From: Solirubrobacter pauli | Lineage (GTDB): Bacteria; Actinomycetota; Thermoleophilia; Solirubrobacterales; Solirubrobacteraceae | Length of the DNA stretch: 64,000 nucleotides | NCBI RefSeq assembly: GCF_003633755.1 | Contig: NZ_RBIL01000001.1 | Span: 605,426-669,425 of the forward strand | Reading direction: 5' to 3' | In this document: positions 36,857-45,940 of the stretch, piece by piece | Layout of the letters: every line of letters starts with the position of its first letter | How positions within the stretch are numbered: the first letter of the stretch is position 1 | The notes under the pieces: model-generated | Told to the model about the DNA's origin: nothing | Databases searched by the model: none | Seen by the model: only the letters and a program-made list of their open reading frames with translations | Position numbers and translations under genes: made by a program

Positions 36857-37576
36857 TCATTGGCCGGTAGTCAGAACGGCGATCAAGACGAGCAGGAACC
36901 CGAGCGCCACGGCGTACCCCGCGATGCGGTCCGGACGGTGCCCGATCCGCTCCACCGCGGTGCGCGGCCGCCGCTCGGTGCGCGGCACGGGCAGCCGGTC
37001 GGGATGCCCGCTGATCTTGACCGTCTTGCGCTCACGCGGCTCGGCCGCCAGCGACTCGAACTCGGCCGTCTGACGCCGCGGCGCCGCGTCGAGCTCCTCG
37101 CTGATCACGCCGGCGCTCAGCTCGTCCTCGTCACGCGAGAGCACGATCGTGCGGCTCTCCCCCGGCACGAGCGGCGCCTCGTCGAGGTCCTCGCCCCACG
37201 ACATCACGGCGCGCGCGGCCGCGCGGGGATCAAGCTCAGGGTCGCGCCGGGCGGCGTCGGCGGCGGCGCGGTGATCGCGCGGGCGGTCGCCGACCTCACG
37301 GCGAGCGCCGGCGCGCTCTTGCACGGTCTCGCCGCGGGCGAACCGGCGGCTCTCGTCGGAGCGGTGCTCGGCGACCGCGGTGGCGGTCTCGCCGTCGTGC
37401 CGGATCACGATCTCGTGCTGGACCGCGCGCCGCTCGACGCGGCTGAAGCGGCTCGGCATGCGGTCGAAGATGTCCTCGTTGACGCCCCAGTCGGCCGCGG
37501 CGCGACGACGCCGGCGCGGCGCTTCGCTCTCGTGGTCGTAGAAAGCCCGGTCCTGGGCTTCTTGTTCAGGGGCCAT
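36857..37576 (-). CDS. Charged protein with C-terminal membrane anchor
   Basis: A 239-residue protein of unknown function. Nearly all of it is hydrophilic and rich in Arg, Glu, Ala and Asp, probably disordered. The last ~20 residues (about 217–237, YAVALGFLLVLIAVL) form one membrane helix, so it would be a tail-anchored cytoplasmic protein. A good GAGGAAGAGGACGAG purine stretch precedes the ATG at 37576. A long frame on the other strand has biased composition and is less credible. Confidence 0.6.
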   Translation of the reverse strand: MAPEQEAQDRAFYDHESEAPRRRRRAAADWGVNEDIFDRMPSRFSRVERRAVQHEIVIRHDGETATAVAEHRSDESRRFARGETVQERAGARREVGDRPRDHRAAADAARRDPELDPRAAARAVMSWGEDLDEAPLVPGESRTIVLSRDEDELSAGVISEELDAAPRRQTAEFESLAAEPRERKTVKISGHPDRLPVPRTERRPRTAVERIGHRPDRIAGYAVALGFLLVLIAVLTTGQ

Positions 37577-37605
37577 CGACTCGTCCTCTTCCTCGGCTTA
37601 CGGGG

Positions 37606-37659
37606 TTAGCTGACGGGCTCGCGCCAGAAGAGCGGCGCTACGACGACCAGGACGACCAT
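37606..37659 (-). CDS. Possible 17-residue hydrophobic peptide
   Basis: ATG to TAA encodes MVVLVVVAPLFWREPVS, with AGGTGGGG about 8 bases upstream. It lies 29 bases before the tail-anchored protein gene on the same strand. It could be a leader peptide or small membrane protein, or chance. Confidence 0.25.
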   Translation of the reverse strand: MVVLVVVAPLFWREPVS

Positions 37660-37773
37660 CGACTCGCCCCACCTGCAGTGGGTCCCCCGCTTCCCGCGTC
37701 CAACGGGAATTCAGCGGATGCGAGCGAAAATCGTACCAGCGCCATGAGCGCCTGCACGCTTGTGCTTTCTACA

Positions 37774-38283
37774 TCAACCGTCGGACGGAGCGGCGGCGCC
37801 CACGGACTTTGCGACAAATTTCGCGACGTCCTCGGCGTCCTGGCCCGTGTACAGCTGCGCGGGCATCTGCCCGTTGCCGCGCGAACGGCCCTTGAGGATG
37901 GCGTCGAGCGTGAACTCCGCGTTCGGCGCCAGCTGATCCAGGTTGGGACCGACCTTCGCGACCGCGTTCGCGGCCTTCAGCGTGTGGCACAGGCTGCAGC
38001 GCTTGCCGAACAGCTCCTGCCCCCGCTTCTCGTCGTCGGTCAGACCGGAGATCTGAGCCGACGGGATGTTCTTGTCGTTCGCCTCCGAGGTGATCACCCA
38101 CGCCGGGATCAACCCACCGAGCACGACGATCGCCGCGAAGAACAGGAACAACATGAACCGCCGGCTGCCTCGCGTCTGCGAGTGCATCATGCCGGCGAGC
38201 CCGCCGCGACCGCGACTCATCGCGATCACGAGCGTGGTGATGCCAAGCGCAACAAAGACAAGGACGAAAAAGAGGGTGCCCAC
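37774..38283 (-). CDS. Membrane-anchored c-type cytochrome
   Basis: A 169-residue membrane-bound monohaem cytochrome c facing outside the cell membrane. Two N-terminal membrane helices (about 3–21 and 43–65) are followed by a class I domain with the haem motif CSLCH at 96–100 and a likely Met ligand in GQMPAQ at about 139–142. It probably carries electrons in respiration, but no oxidase genes are adjacent. The start is GTG at 38283. Two membrane anchors, with a basic Gly/Arg loop between, are unusual for so small a cytochrome. Confidence 0.85.
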   Translation of the reverse strand: MGTLFFVLVFVALGITTLVIAMSRGRGGLAGMMHSQTRGSRRFMLFLFFAAIVVLGGLIPAWVITSEANDKNIPSAQISGLTDDEKRGQELFGKRCSLCHTLKAANAVAKVGPNLDQLAPNAEFTLDAILKGRSRGNGQMPAQLYTGQDAEDVAKFVAKSVGAAAPSDG

Positions 38284-38439
38284 GGGCGTGCAATGTACCC
38301 GCTCGACCGGGTGGCTAGTGGCGCGGTCCTCTCAGAACGCCTCCATACGGACCACGAATGGCCGTCACCACCCCGGCGCGAAGCGCCCCGCCCACACCCG
38401 AATCCACCGCCGACCGGACGCGCACGTCGCCCCCGGCGC

Positions 38440-41400
38440 TCACCGCCGACGTCCCGACGCGAAGCTCTGGATCGGCGGCGAGACCTGGCGGAACTCGCCC
38501 ATCGTCGACGCCGCCTCGCGCCCGCCCTGCGCGCCCTCCCCGCGCCCGGCCGCCGCGGCCTGCACCCGGCGCTCAGCCAGCTCGACCACGTCCGCCTTCA
38601 CATCGTCCGGGGTCACCAGCGCCCGCACCGCCTTGACGAACAGGTTGATCCCGCCGCCCGCCTGCGGCAGCTTCTCCAGCCGCCCCTGGCACAGCAGCAG
38701 CGGCTCGGACCGCACCGTCAGCCGGTTCGCCTCATACAGGTCCGGCGGCACGATCAGGTTGATCGTGCCGAACTCGTCCTCCAGCAGCAGGAACACGATC
38801 CCCTTCGCCGTGCCCGGCCGCTGCCGCGCCACCACCAACCCGCCCAACCGCACCGGCGTGTCGTGCGGAATCCGCTGCAGGTCCGCGATCGACACCGTGT
38901 TCGGCGGCAGCGACCGTCGCAGCAGCTGCATCGGATGCGGCCCGAGCGTGAGCCCGGTCGTCGCGTAGTCCCCGATCATCGACTCCCACGGCGTGAGCGG
39001 CCGCAGGTCCGGCGCGTCCGGCACCTCCAGCGGCAACGACAGCTGCGTCCCTTCCACGAGCCGCTCTCCTGGCGCCGCCACCCCGAGTTGCCACAACGCG
39101 GTTCGCCGCGCATGCTCGGACGACCCACCCACCAACGCGTCGCACGCCCCCGCCCACGCCAGCTTGTCCAGCGACGGCCGCCCCGCCCCCGCCCGCGAAG
39201 CCAGATCCGCCAGCGACGTGAACGGCCCACCCGCCTCCCGCGCGGCCACGAGCGCCTTGACCTCGTCCTCACGCACGCCGGACACGTACCCGAGCCCAAG
39301 CCGCACGATCCCGAGCGGGCGAGCGCCGCCCACCACGCCGCCCACCCCATTCACGCCGCCCGCACCCGGCCCGCCCGCAGCGCCTCCCACGCCCGCAGCG
39401 CCTCCCGCGCCGGGCCCACCAGCGACGCTTCCCGCTCCCGCGCCCGGCCACCTCGACGCGCCGCGCGCGTCTACCGAGCCGCCCGCCCCACGCTCGGCCG
39501 CCGCGCGACTCCGCATCGGCGTGGCACCCGTGGCCTCGCCGATCTGCCGGAGCGCACCCACGGGCCCATCGGCGCCTCCCGACGCCGCCGACAGCGCCGC
39601 GCCGCTCCCGCCCGACTTGGCGACGGCCTGCAGGGCGCCGCGCTCGTCGCGCGCGATCCGCACGTCGTTCAGCGTCGCCACGGCGCGTTCCACCTCGGTC
39701 TCGCTCGCCGGCCCCGGGTACGGGCCCATCTCGGGCACCCACTCGACCGTGCACAGAGCCTGGCTCTCGTTCACGTCCGGCGGGCGCAGCTCGACCCCTC
39801 GGCGCTGCGCTTCGTGCGCGAGCGTGTCCGGCGCGTAGAAGCCCATCGGCTGCTCGTTCAGGAGCGCGCAGAGGAACTCCGGCGTGTGGTGCACACGCAG
39901 CCACGTCGACTGGTAGGCGAGCAGCCCGAACGCCGCGCCGTGCGCCTTCGGGAAGCCGAAGCCCGAGAAGCCGACGATCATCCCGTAGACGCGCTCGGCG
40001 ACCTCCTCGCTCACGCCGTGGGTGGCCCGCGCGCCATCGAGGAAGCGCTGGTGGTAGGCCTCGATGGCCTCCGCCGAGCGCTTGCGGCTCATCGCGCGAC
40101 GCAACCCCTCCGCCTCACCGGGCGAGAAGCCGGCGAACGCCATCGCCACCTCGATCACCTGGTCCTGGAAGATGATCGTCCCGAGCGTGTCCTTGAGCAC
40201 CTCGCGCAACGACTCGTGCTCGTACGGCACCTCGTAGTCCGGATTCTCGCGCTGCGTCTGACGGCGCGAGATGTACGGGTTGACCGCGCCGCCCAGGATC
40301 GGCCCCGGCCGGACGATCGCCACCTGGATCGTCAGGTCCTCGAGCGACTGCGGCCGCGTCCGCAGCAACGACGCCATCTGCGCCCGGGACTCGATCTGGA
40401 ACACGCCCATCGTGTCCGCGACCTGGATCGCGTCGTACGTCGGCTTGTCGTCGTACGGGATGCGCGACAGGTCCACCCGCTCCCCGCGCACCCGCCCGAT
40501 CTCCTCCACGCAGCGCTCGACCGCCGACAGCATCCCGAGCCCCAGGAGGTCGATCTTCAAGAACCCCGCGTCGGCGCACGAGTCCTTGTCCCACTGGCAG
40601 AGCTGACGCCCCTCCATCGCCGCGGGCAGCACCGGGCAGCAATCGATCAGCGGACGCGTCGCGACGATCATCCCGCCCGAGTGCTGCGACAGATGCCGCG
40701 GCAGCCCATAGGCCTCGTCGCACAGCCGTGCGAGCCACCGCCAACGTCCTGGCAGATGCGCGTACGAGCGCTCCGACGTGTCCGTCTCGTGCGCTTCAGC
40801 CTGGTCCGGCCGCTTGCCGTTGACCATCGCGAGCCACTCCGACGTGCTCATCGCGAACGCGTTGGCGCGCGCGTCGGGGTCCACGAACGGGCCGGGCTCG
40901 CCCGTGGGCTCCATCCCCATCGCGACCTCGACGTCCCGCCCCACGTTCTTGACCGCCCACGGCTCCGCCCCGCGCGCCACCCGCTCGAGCTCCCCTGCCG
41001 GCAGCCCGAGCACCTTGCCCAGCTCGCGGATGGCACCGCGCGACCGGAACGTCGGGAACGCCGCCACCAGCGCCGAGCGCTCCTTGCCGTAGCGATCGTG
41101 CACCCGGGGGATGAGCTTCTCGCGTACGTCTCGCGGGAAGTCCAGGTCGATGTCCGGCAACGAGTTGAGGTCCTCGTTCAGGAACCGCCCGAGGAACAGG
41201 TCGTTCGCGACCGGATCGATGTGCGAGAGGCCCGTGAGGTAGCAGACGATCGACGACACCGAGGACCCACGCCCCCGCCCGGGTGGCAGCAGCGCCCGGG
41301 CCGAGCTCGGCCCGCGCACCTCGACCGCGACGTCCCGCGCCAGCTCCAGCAGGTCCCGGTGCAGGAGGAAGAACCCGGCGAGGCCGAGCGAGTCGATCAC

Positions 41401-42348
41401 CCGCAGCTCCTCCGTGAGCCGCGCGTTCGCCGCGCCGTGGTTCGCCGACCCCGGCGGGTACCGCACCTCGATCATCGCCCAGCACAGCTCCGCGAGCTTG
41501 CGGGTGGCCTGCGGATCCTCCGCTCCCGGATAGCGGTAGCCCAGGTCCTGCGTGAGGTCGAACCGCAGCCGCGCCGCCAGCTCACCGCTCTCCTCCACCG
41601 CCTCCGCGTGTCCCTCGAAGCGCGCGGCCATGGCTTTCGGCGACGCGAGCACGTGCGCGGTGTTGCCCCGCCGCACCGGCTCCGACGAGTCCAACGTCAG
41701 GTGATGGCGCAGCGCGACGAACGCGTCCTGCAACGGCGCGCGTGACCGCGCATGGACGTGGACGTTCCCCGTGGCCACGGTCTTGAGCCCGAGCCGCTTG
41801 GCGAGCTGCGCCAGCTCCCGGTTGCGCGACCGGTCGTGACGCTGGAACGGCCGCTGCAGCTCCACCCGCAGGTTGTCCGCGCCGAACGCCGCCTTCAGCC
41901 GCTCCAGCGTCGCCGCGTCGTGCACCCCATGGTCCGCGCACCCGCTCAGGCAGACCAGGCCCTCCGGATGGGCCTCGAGCGTCTCCATCGGCACCGCGGG
42001 CGGCGGCTCGTGCGGATCACGGTCATGCACGTGCGCACGCGTGACGATCCGGCACAGGTTGCGCCAGCCGACGGCGTTCTCGACCAGAAGCGTCACGTGC
42101 CGGCGCTCCCCGTCGTGCTCGGGCCGCGGATCGGACACGTCGAGCTCGACCCCCTGGATCGCCCGCAGGCCGAGCGGCTTGGCCGCCTGGGCGAACTCCA
42201 TCGAGCCGGACACCCCGTTGTGGTCCGTGACCGCCATCGCCTCGTGCCCCAGCTCGGCTGCCGCCGTCGCCAGCTCGGCGGGCGACGAGGCGCCGTCCAA
42301 GAAAGAGAAGGCGGTGTGGGCATGAAGCTCGACGTACGGCACGAACAC
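38440..42348 (-). CDS. dnaE2: Error-prone DNA polymerase III alpha subunit DnaE2
   Basis: The mutagenic polymerase of the SOS response. An N-terminal PHP domain (YVELHAHTAFSFLDGASSP, then AVTDHNGVSGSMEF) is followed by the palm with PDIDLDFPRDVREKLI, the fingers and the C-terminal OB-fold (PVRLGGLVVARQRP). At 1302 residues it is about 150–250 longer than usual, chiefly from a ~100-residue Gly/Ala-rich insert at about residues 910–1008. The first GTG (42348) lies inside a LexA box; a second in-frame GTG at 42342 is possible. It works with ImuB, encoded 5 kb away on the same strand. Confidence 0.95.
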   Translation of the reverse strand: MFVPYVELHAHTAFSFLDGASSPAELATAAAELGHEAMAVTDHNGVSGSMEFAQAAKPLGLRAIQGVELDVSDPRPEHDGERRHVTLLVENAVGWRNLCRIVTRAHVHDRDPHEPPPAVPMETLEAHPEGLVCLSGCADHGVHDAATLERLKAAFGADNLRVELQRPFQRHDRSRNRELAQLAKRLGLKTVATGNVHVHARSRAPLQDAFVALRHHLTLDSSEPVRRGNTAHVLASPKAMAARFEGHAEAVEESGELAARLRFDLTQDLGYRYPGAEDPQATRKLAELCWAMIEVRYPPGSANHGAANARLTEELRVIDSLGLAGFFLLHRDLLELARDVAVEVRGPSSARALLPPGRGRGSSVSSIVCYLTGLSHIDPVANDLFLGRFLNEDLNSLPDIDLDFPRDVREKLIPRVHDRYGKERSALVAAFPTFRSRGAIRELGKVLGLPAGELERVARGAEPWAVKNVGRDVEVAMGMEPTGEPGPFVDPDARANAFAMSTSEWLAMVNGKRPDQAEAHETDTSERSYAHLPGRWRWLARLCDEAYGLPRHLSQHSGGMIVATRPLIDCCPVLPAAMEGRQLCQWDKDSCADAGFLKIDLLGLGMLSAVERCVEEIGRVRGERVDLSRIPYDDKPTYDAIQVADTMGVFQIESRAQMASLLRTRPQSLEDLTIQVAIVRPGPILGGAVNPYISRRQTQRENPDYEVPYEHESLREVLKDTLGTIIFQDQVIEVAMAFAGFSPGEAEGLRRAMSRKRSAEAIEAYHQRFLDGARATHGVSEEVAERVYGMIVGFSGFGFPKAHGAAFGLLAYQSTWLRVHHTPEFLCALLNEQPMGFYAPDTLAHEAQRRGVELRPPDVNESQALCTVEWVPEMGPYPGPASETEVERAVATLNDVRIARDERGALQAVAKSGGSGAALSAASGGADGPVGALRQIGEATGATPMRSRAAAERGAGGSVDARGASRWPGAGAGSVAGGPGAGGAAGVGGAAGGPGAGGVNGVGGVVGGARPLGIVRLGLGYVSGVREDEVKALVAAREAGGPFTSLADLASRAGAGRPSLDKLAWAGACDALVGGSSEHARRTALWQLGVAAPGERLVEGTQLSLPLEVPDAPDLRPLTPWESMIGDYATTGLTLGPHPMQLLRRSLPPNTVSIADLQRIPHDTPVRLGGLVVARQRPGTAKGIVFLLLEDEFGTINLIVPPDLYEANRLTVRSEPLLLCQGRLEKLPQAGGGINLFVKAVRALVTPDDVKADVVELAERRVQAAAAGRGEGAQGGREAASTMGEFRQVSPPIQSFASGRRR
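39325..39625 (-). repeat. Gly/Ala/Pro low-complexity insert inside dnaE2
   Basis: The encoded stretch has repeated GGPGAGGAAG- and GVGG-type blocks. The bases show short tandem repeats such as GCCCGCAGCGCCTCCC. It interrupts DnaE2 between the fingers region and the conserved RLGLGYVSGV segment. It keeps the reading frame, so the gene is not broken. Confidence 0.7.
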
Positions 42349-42354
42349 ATGTTC
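42343..42354. promoter_or_regulatory. LexA box at the dnaE2 start
   Basis: GAACACATGTTC matches the actinobacterial LexA consensus GAAC-N4-GTTC exactly and overlaps the dnaE2 start codon region. The close position suggests a leaderless or very short leader transcript, blocked by LexA. Confidence 0.85.
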
Positions 42355-42369
42355 TCATTCCGTCCGGAC

Positions 42370-42393
42370 GGATGCGTACATTCGTTCGCATCC
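42370..42393. repeat. 7-bp inverted repeat upstream of dnaE2
   Basis: GGATGCG and CGCATCC flank a 10-base gap. It lies between the MFS gene stop and the LexA box. It may be the end structure of the MFS transcript, or a second regulator site; no T-run follows. Confidence 0.35.
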
Positions 42394-42415
42394 CATGCCC
42401 TCCGCCCGCCTCGAT

Positions 42416-43639
42416 CTACACCGCCGGCTGAGCCGCTGGTGGCGGCGCCTCGTCGCGCAGCTCGCGAATCGCGGGCGAGGCGATCAGGAACGCCGTCGTG
42501 ACGAGCACGCACGCGAACGCGACCCACAGCGAGGCCGAGATGCCGATCAGCGCCGCGATCGGTCCCCAGATCACGAGCCCGAGCGGCTGGAAGGCGATCG
42601 ATCCGAACCAGTCGTAGGCGCTCACACGCGACAGCGCCGCGCGCGGCACGTGACGCATGAGCGTCGCTTCCCAGACCGAGTTGCCGAGCATCATCGCGAT
42701 GCCGGCGAACAGGCTCCCGATGGCGAGCAGGCCCACGGGCGCACCGACGGCGAGGAACGCGAACGGAAGCGCGAACAGCGCGTAGATGAGCGAGGCGAGG
42801 ACGAGCGGCCGGCGGCTGCGCACACGCACGGCGAGGAGCCCGCCGACCAACGCGCCGATGCCCATGGCGCCCAGGACGGTGCCCCACGCGGCCGCGCCGC
42901 CCAGGTCACGCTCGGCGATCACCGGGCCGAGGGTCGTCCACGCGCCCCACACCAGGTTCGACGCCGAGGCCGCAAGCACGAACGTCCACACCCACGTGAG
43001 CGAGCGGAACATGCCCCAGCCTTCGCGCAGGTCGGCGAGGAACGTGCTCGGCGCAGCGCGGGCCTCGCGCTCGGGAACCCGCAGCCGGAGCAGCAGCAGC
43101 GCGCTGGCGGCGAACGTAAGCGCGTCGAGCGTCAGCGCCCAGCCGGGTCCGAAGGCCGCGATCAGCACGCCGGCGACCGCCGGACCCGCGATCTCCCCGC
43201 CGCTGAGCGCAGTGGCCCGGACGCCGTTGGCCTCCTGCAGGCGCTCAGGTGGGACGATGCTCGGCAGCAACCCCGTGGACGCCGGGTTGAAGAAGCCGGT
43301 GGCGGCGCCGGTGAACCCCGAGAGCAGCGCGAGCATCCACACCTCCGCGGCCCCGGTGACCAGCAGCACGCCGATCGCGCCCTGCGTCAGCAGCCGGGTG
43401 AGATCGGCGGCGACCATCACCGCGCGCCGCGAGACCCGGTCCGCCACCACGCCGCCGATCAACAGCGTGCCGATCATCGGCAACGTCCTGACGGCGAGCA
43501 CGATGCCGATCTCGGAGGCCGAGCCGCCGAGCTCGATCACGGCGAAGGCCAGCGCGATGGCGACCATGCGGTCGCCGAGCACCGACACCGCCTGCGCGCC
43601 GAGCAGCAGGCGGAAGTCCCGCAGCCGAAGCACCCCCAC
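42416..43639 (-). CDS. MFS transporter, enterobactin/macrolide exporter-like
   Basis: A 407-residue 12-helix exporter of the EntS/MefA-like MFS group. It starts LRLRDFRLLLGAQAVSVLGD, a typical opening of this group. The loop 2–3 motif reads GGVVADRVSRRAVMV, and the second half repeats with GGLLAVRVRSRRPLV. The C-terminal tail is Pro/Ala-rich. It probably exports a drug or siderophore. It is 67 bases upstream of dnaE2 on the same strand but not overlapping. Confidence 0.88.
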   Translation of the reverse strand: MGVLRLRDFRLLLGAQAVSVLGDRMVAIALAFAVIELGGSASEIGIVLAVRTLPMIGTLLIGGVVADRVSRRAVMVAADLTRLLTQGAIGVLLVTGAAEVWMLALLSGFTGAATGFFNPASTGLLPSIVPPERLQEANGVRATALSGGEIAGPAVAGVLIAAFGPGWALTLDALTFAASALLLLRLRVPEREARAAPSTFLADLREGWGMFRSLTWVWTFVLAASASNLVWGAWTTLGPVIAERDLGGAAAWGTVLGAMGIGALVGGLLAVRVRSRRPLVLASLIYALFALPFAFLAVGAPVGLLAIGSLFAGIAMMLGNSVWEATLMRHVPRAALSRVSAYDWFGSIAFQPLGLVIWGPIAALIGISASLWVAFACVLVTTAFLIASPAIRELRDEAPPPAAQPAV

Positions 43640-43673
43640 AGCACGCAGCGTACGCGTGAGGTAGAACCGAGGC

Positions 43674-44207
43674 GTGGATCAGCTCCTCACGCCGCGCCTC
43701 CTGCTGCGCCCGTTCACCCCGCAAGACGTGGCCCTCGTGCACCCGATCTACTCGGACCCCGAGGTCATGCGCTACGTGGCCACAGGCCCGATGGCCGACC
43801 TCGCGTACACCCGCCGCCTGCTGGACGACTACACCGACCACCAGGTCCTGCACGGATACTCGTTCTGGGCCGTGGTCGAACGGTCGTCAGGAGCGCTGAT
43901 CGGCGACGCGGGGCTGTACCGGACGCCGGGCGGCGAAGTCGAGCTGGGATACACACTCGGAGCCGCGTGGTGGGGGCGCGGCTACGCGACCGAGGCCGCC
44001 GGCACGTGGCTGCAGGTGGCGTTCGAGCGGCTCGGGGTGGACGAGGTGGTCGCGTTGGCCGAGCCGGCGAACGTCGCGTCGCTGCACGTGCTGACGAAGC
44101 TCGGCATGCAGCGCACGGGCGAGCGACTCGCGTTCGGCCGCCCCCACGCCGTGTTCCGCGGTCAGCGGCCGGCGAGCATCGCCTCGATGCCGTCGAGCAC
44201 GCGCTGA
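43674..44207 (+). CDS. GNAT-family N-acetyltransferase (RimJ/RimL-like)
   Basis: A 177-residue acetyltransferase of the RimJ/RimL type. It opens LLTPRLLLRPFTPQDVALV; the acetyl-CoA-binding loop is WWGRGYATEA and the C-terminal motif is VASLHVLTKLGMQRTGER. Substrate (a protein N-terminus, amino sugar or drug) is unknown. The start is GTG at 43674, close to the MFS start on the other strand, so the two share a promoter region. Its 3' end overlaps the tetR gene by 46 bases. Confidence 0.85.
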   Translation: MDQLLTPRLLLRPFTPQDVALVHPIYSDPEVMRYVATGPMADLAYTRRLLDDYTDHQVLHGYSFWAVVERSSGALIGDAGLYRTPGGEVELGYTLGAAWWGRGYATEAAGTWLQVAFERLGVDEVVALAEPANVASLHVLTKLGMQRTGERLAFGRPHAVFRGQRPASIASMPSSTR

Positions 44208-44911
44208 AGGCCGAACTCGAACTGGTCGATCGGCTCGTCGTAGCCGCCCTGCTCCCACATCAGCGTGATGTGCGGGAAGCGCTCGACGTCGAAGTACTGC
44301 TCCCAGAACTCCTGGCGCTCGTCCCACCAGGTTTCGTCCGAGACACCGCTCTCCCGCTCCGTCTGCGCGGCTTCGACGTCGCGGCGCGTCGCACCCTGGA
44401 CGTAGTTACCGACGAGCTCGGTGACCGCGAGCGTCTCCGCCGGGGTGAGCCCGATGTCCTTGACCGTGCCCAGGTAGGCGTTGAACACCGCGAGGATGTT
44501 CGGGCCGAGCGGGGGTCGCTGGCCCATGCGCACCTGCAGCATCCAGGGGTGGCGCTGGATGAGCGCTCGGCTCTCGCGGGCGTGCCAGGCGAGGCGCGGG
44601 CGCCACGACTCGCTCTCCGGCGGCGCGGGGATGCCGGGAGGCTCGGCGTGGATCGAGTCCAGCATCAGGTCGAGCAACTCGGCCTTCGACGGCACGTAGC
44701 GGTACAGCGACATCGCGCCGACGCCGAGCCGCTCGGCGACCCGCCGCATGCTCACGTTCTCGATGCCCTCGGCGTCCGCGAGCGCCACGGCCACCTCCAC
44801 GATCTGCTCGATCGTGAGCGTGGGCTTCGGGCCGCGCGGCGCGCGTTCCTTCGTGCCCCAGAGGAGCTTCAGGCTGATGCGGAAGTCGCTTCCGCCGGTC
44901 GATTCAGGCAT
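44162..44911 (-). CDS. TetR-family repressor
   Basis: A 249-residue regulator. The helix-turn-helix is at about residues 31–80 (LTIEQIVEVAVALADAEGIE, MRRVAERLGVGAMSLYRYV). The C-terminal ligand domain, with the TetR_C-type helices (TPAETLAVTELVGNYVQGA), resembles drug-binding members. It is divergent from an ABC exporter, and paired inverted repeats in the gap are probably its operator. The likely ligand is the exported drug. Confidence 0.9.
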   Translation of the reverse strand: MPESTGGSDFRISLKLLWGTKERAPRGPKPTLTIEQIVEVAVALADAEGIENVSMRRVAERLGVGAMSLYRYVPSKAELLDLMLDSIHAEPPGIPAPPESESWRPRLAWHARESRALIQRHPWMLQVRMGQRPPLGPNILAVFNAYLGTVKDIGLTPAETLAVTELVGNYVQGATRRDVEAAQTERESGVSDETWWDERQEFWEQYFDVERFPHITLMWEQGGYDEPIDQFEFGLQRVLDGIEAMLAGR

Positions 44912-44917
44912 GCGGAC

Positions 44918-44961
44918 TTGACAAAGTGCGTACGCTGTACTCGCTTATGCGTACAGCGTAC
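44918..44961 (+). promoter_or_regulatory. ABC-exporter promoter with paired TetR operator
   Basis: GTACGCTGTAC (44930–44940) and its exact reverse complement GTACAGCGTAC (44951–44961) face each other across 10 bases. TTGACA at 44918–44923 is a good -35 box for the ABC genes, so the operators would cover the promoter. The -10 box is poor, and a repressor dimer pair bound here would block both divergent genes. Confidence 0.75.
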
Positions 44962-44980
44962 TCGGAAGGGGTCGGTTTGG

Positions 44981-45940
44981 GTGGGTGAGCTGGCGATCGT
45001 CGCAGAAGGGCTGCGCAAGCGGTACCGGGACACGGTGGCCCTGGACGGGCTCGACCTGGCGGTGCCGGAGGGCACCGTGTGCGGGCTGCTCGGCCCGAAC
45101 GGCGCGGGCAAGACGACCGCGGTGCGCGTGCTGGCGACGTTGCTGCGGATGGACTCCGGCCACGCGCGGGTCGCGGGGTGCGACGTCGCCTCGGAGCCGC
45201 GCGCGGTGCGGGCTCGGATCGGCCTCACCAGCCAGCATGATGCGGTCGACGAGGTGCTGACCGGCCGCCAGAACCTGGAGATGTTCGGGCGGCTGCATCA
45301 TCTCTCCCCTCGTGCGGCGCGCCGGCGAGCGGACGAGCTGCTTGAGCGCTTCGGGCTGAGCGAGGCGGCGTTGCGGCCAGCGAAGAAGTACTCGGGCGGC
45401 ATGCGCCGGCGGCTCGACCTGGCCGCGAGCTTCATCCGCGCCCCGCGCGTGCTGTTCCTGGACGAGCCGACCACGGGACAGGACCCGCGCAACCGCAACG
45501 AGGTGTGGGACGTCGTGCGCACGCTGGTGGCCGAGGGCACGACCGTGCTGCTCACGACGCACTACCTCGACGAGGCGGACCAGCTCGCGGACTCGATCTC
45601 GGTGATCGACCGCGGCCGCGTGATCGCGGCCGGCACGCCGGCGGAGCTCAAGGCGCGGGTCGGCGGCTCGCAGATCGACGTGGTCGTGGCGGCGGAGGCG
45701 GACGTGTCGATCGCGGCGACCGCCGTCGAGCTGGCGTGCGGCTCCGCCCCGACGGTGGACGCCACGACCCGGCGCATCACTGCCCCCGCACCGGAGCCGG
45801 TGACCACGCTCGGCGCGGTGCTGCGCGGGCTGGAGGACGTGGGCGTCGCCGCCGAGGATGTGGCCCTGCGCCGCCCGACCCTCGACGAGGTGTTCCTCCA
45901 GCTGACGGGCCAGCCGGCGGCCGAGCAGGTGGCGGCGTGA
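44981..45940 (+). CDS. Daunorubicin-type ABC exporter ATP-binding protein
   Basis: A 319-residue ATPase of the DrrA type. Walker A is GPNGAGKTT at 38–46, the Q-loop is TSQHDAV, the signature is YSGGMRRRLDLA and Walker B is VLFLDEPTTGQDP; the switch His is in LLTTHYLDEA. The C-terminal ~80 residues match the DrrA-specific domain. The start is GTG at 44981 with GGAAGGGG at 44964–44971. It is cotranscribed with the permease (GTGA overlap) and controlled by the divergent TetR. Confidence 0.92.
   Translation: MGELAIVAEGLRKRYRDTVALDGLDLAVPEGTVCGLLGPNGAGKTTAVRVLATLLRMDSGHARVAGCDVASEPRAVRARIGLTSQHDAVDEVLTGRQNLEMFGRLHHLSPRAARRRADELLERFGLSEAALRPAKKYSGGMRRRLDLAASFIRAPRVLFLDEPTTGQDPRNRNEVWDVVRTLVAEGTTVLLTTHYLDEADQLADSISVIDRGRVIAAGTPAELKARVGGSQIDVVVAAEADVSIAATAVELACGSAPTVDATTRRITAPAPEPVTTLGAVLRGLEDVGVAAEDVALRRPTLDEVFLQLTGQPAAEQVAA

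Noticed and set aside
36860-37609. Long frame on the plus strand opposite the tail-anchored protein gene.
   Set aside because: Composition is Arg/Val/Gly-biased as in mirror frames of GC-rich genes; the minus-strand gene has a good RBS and a membrane tail.
37678-41745. Very long plus-strand frame (over 1300 codons) opposite dnaE2.
   Set aside because: It is the antisense of dnaE2, full of Arg/His/Pro, with no domain; dnaE2 on the minus strand is certain.
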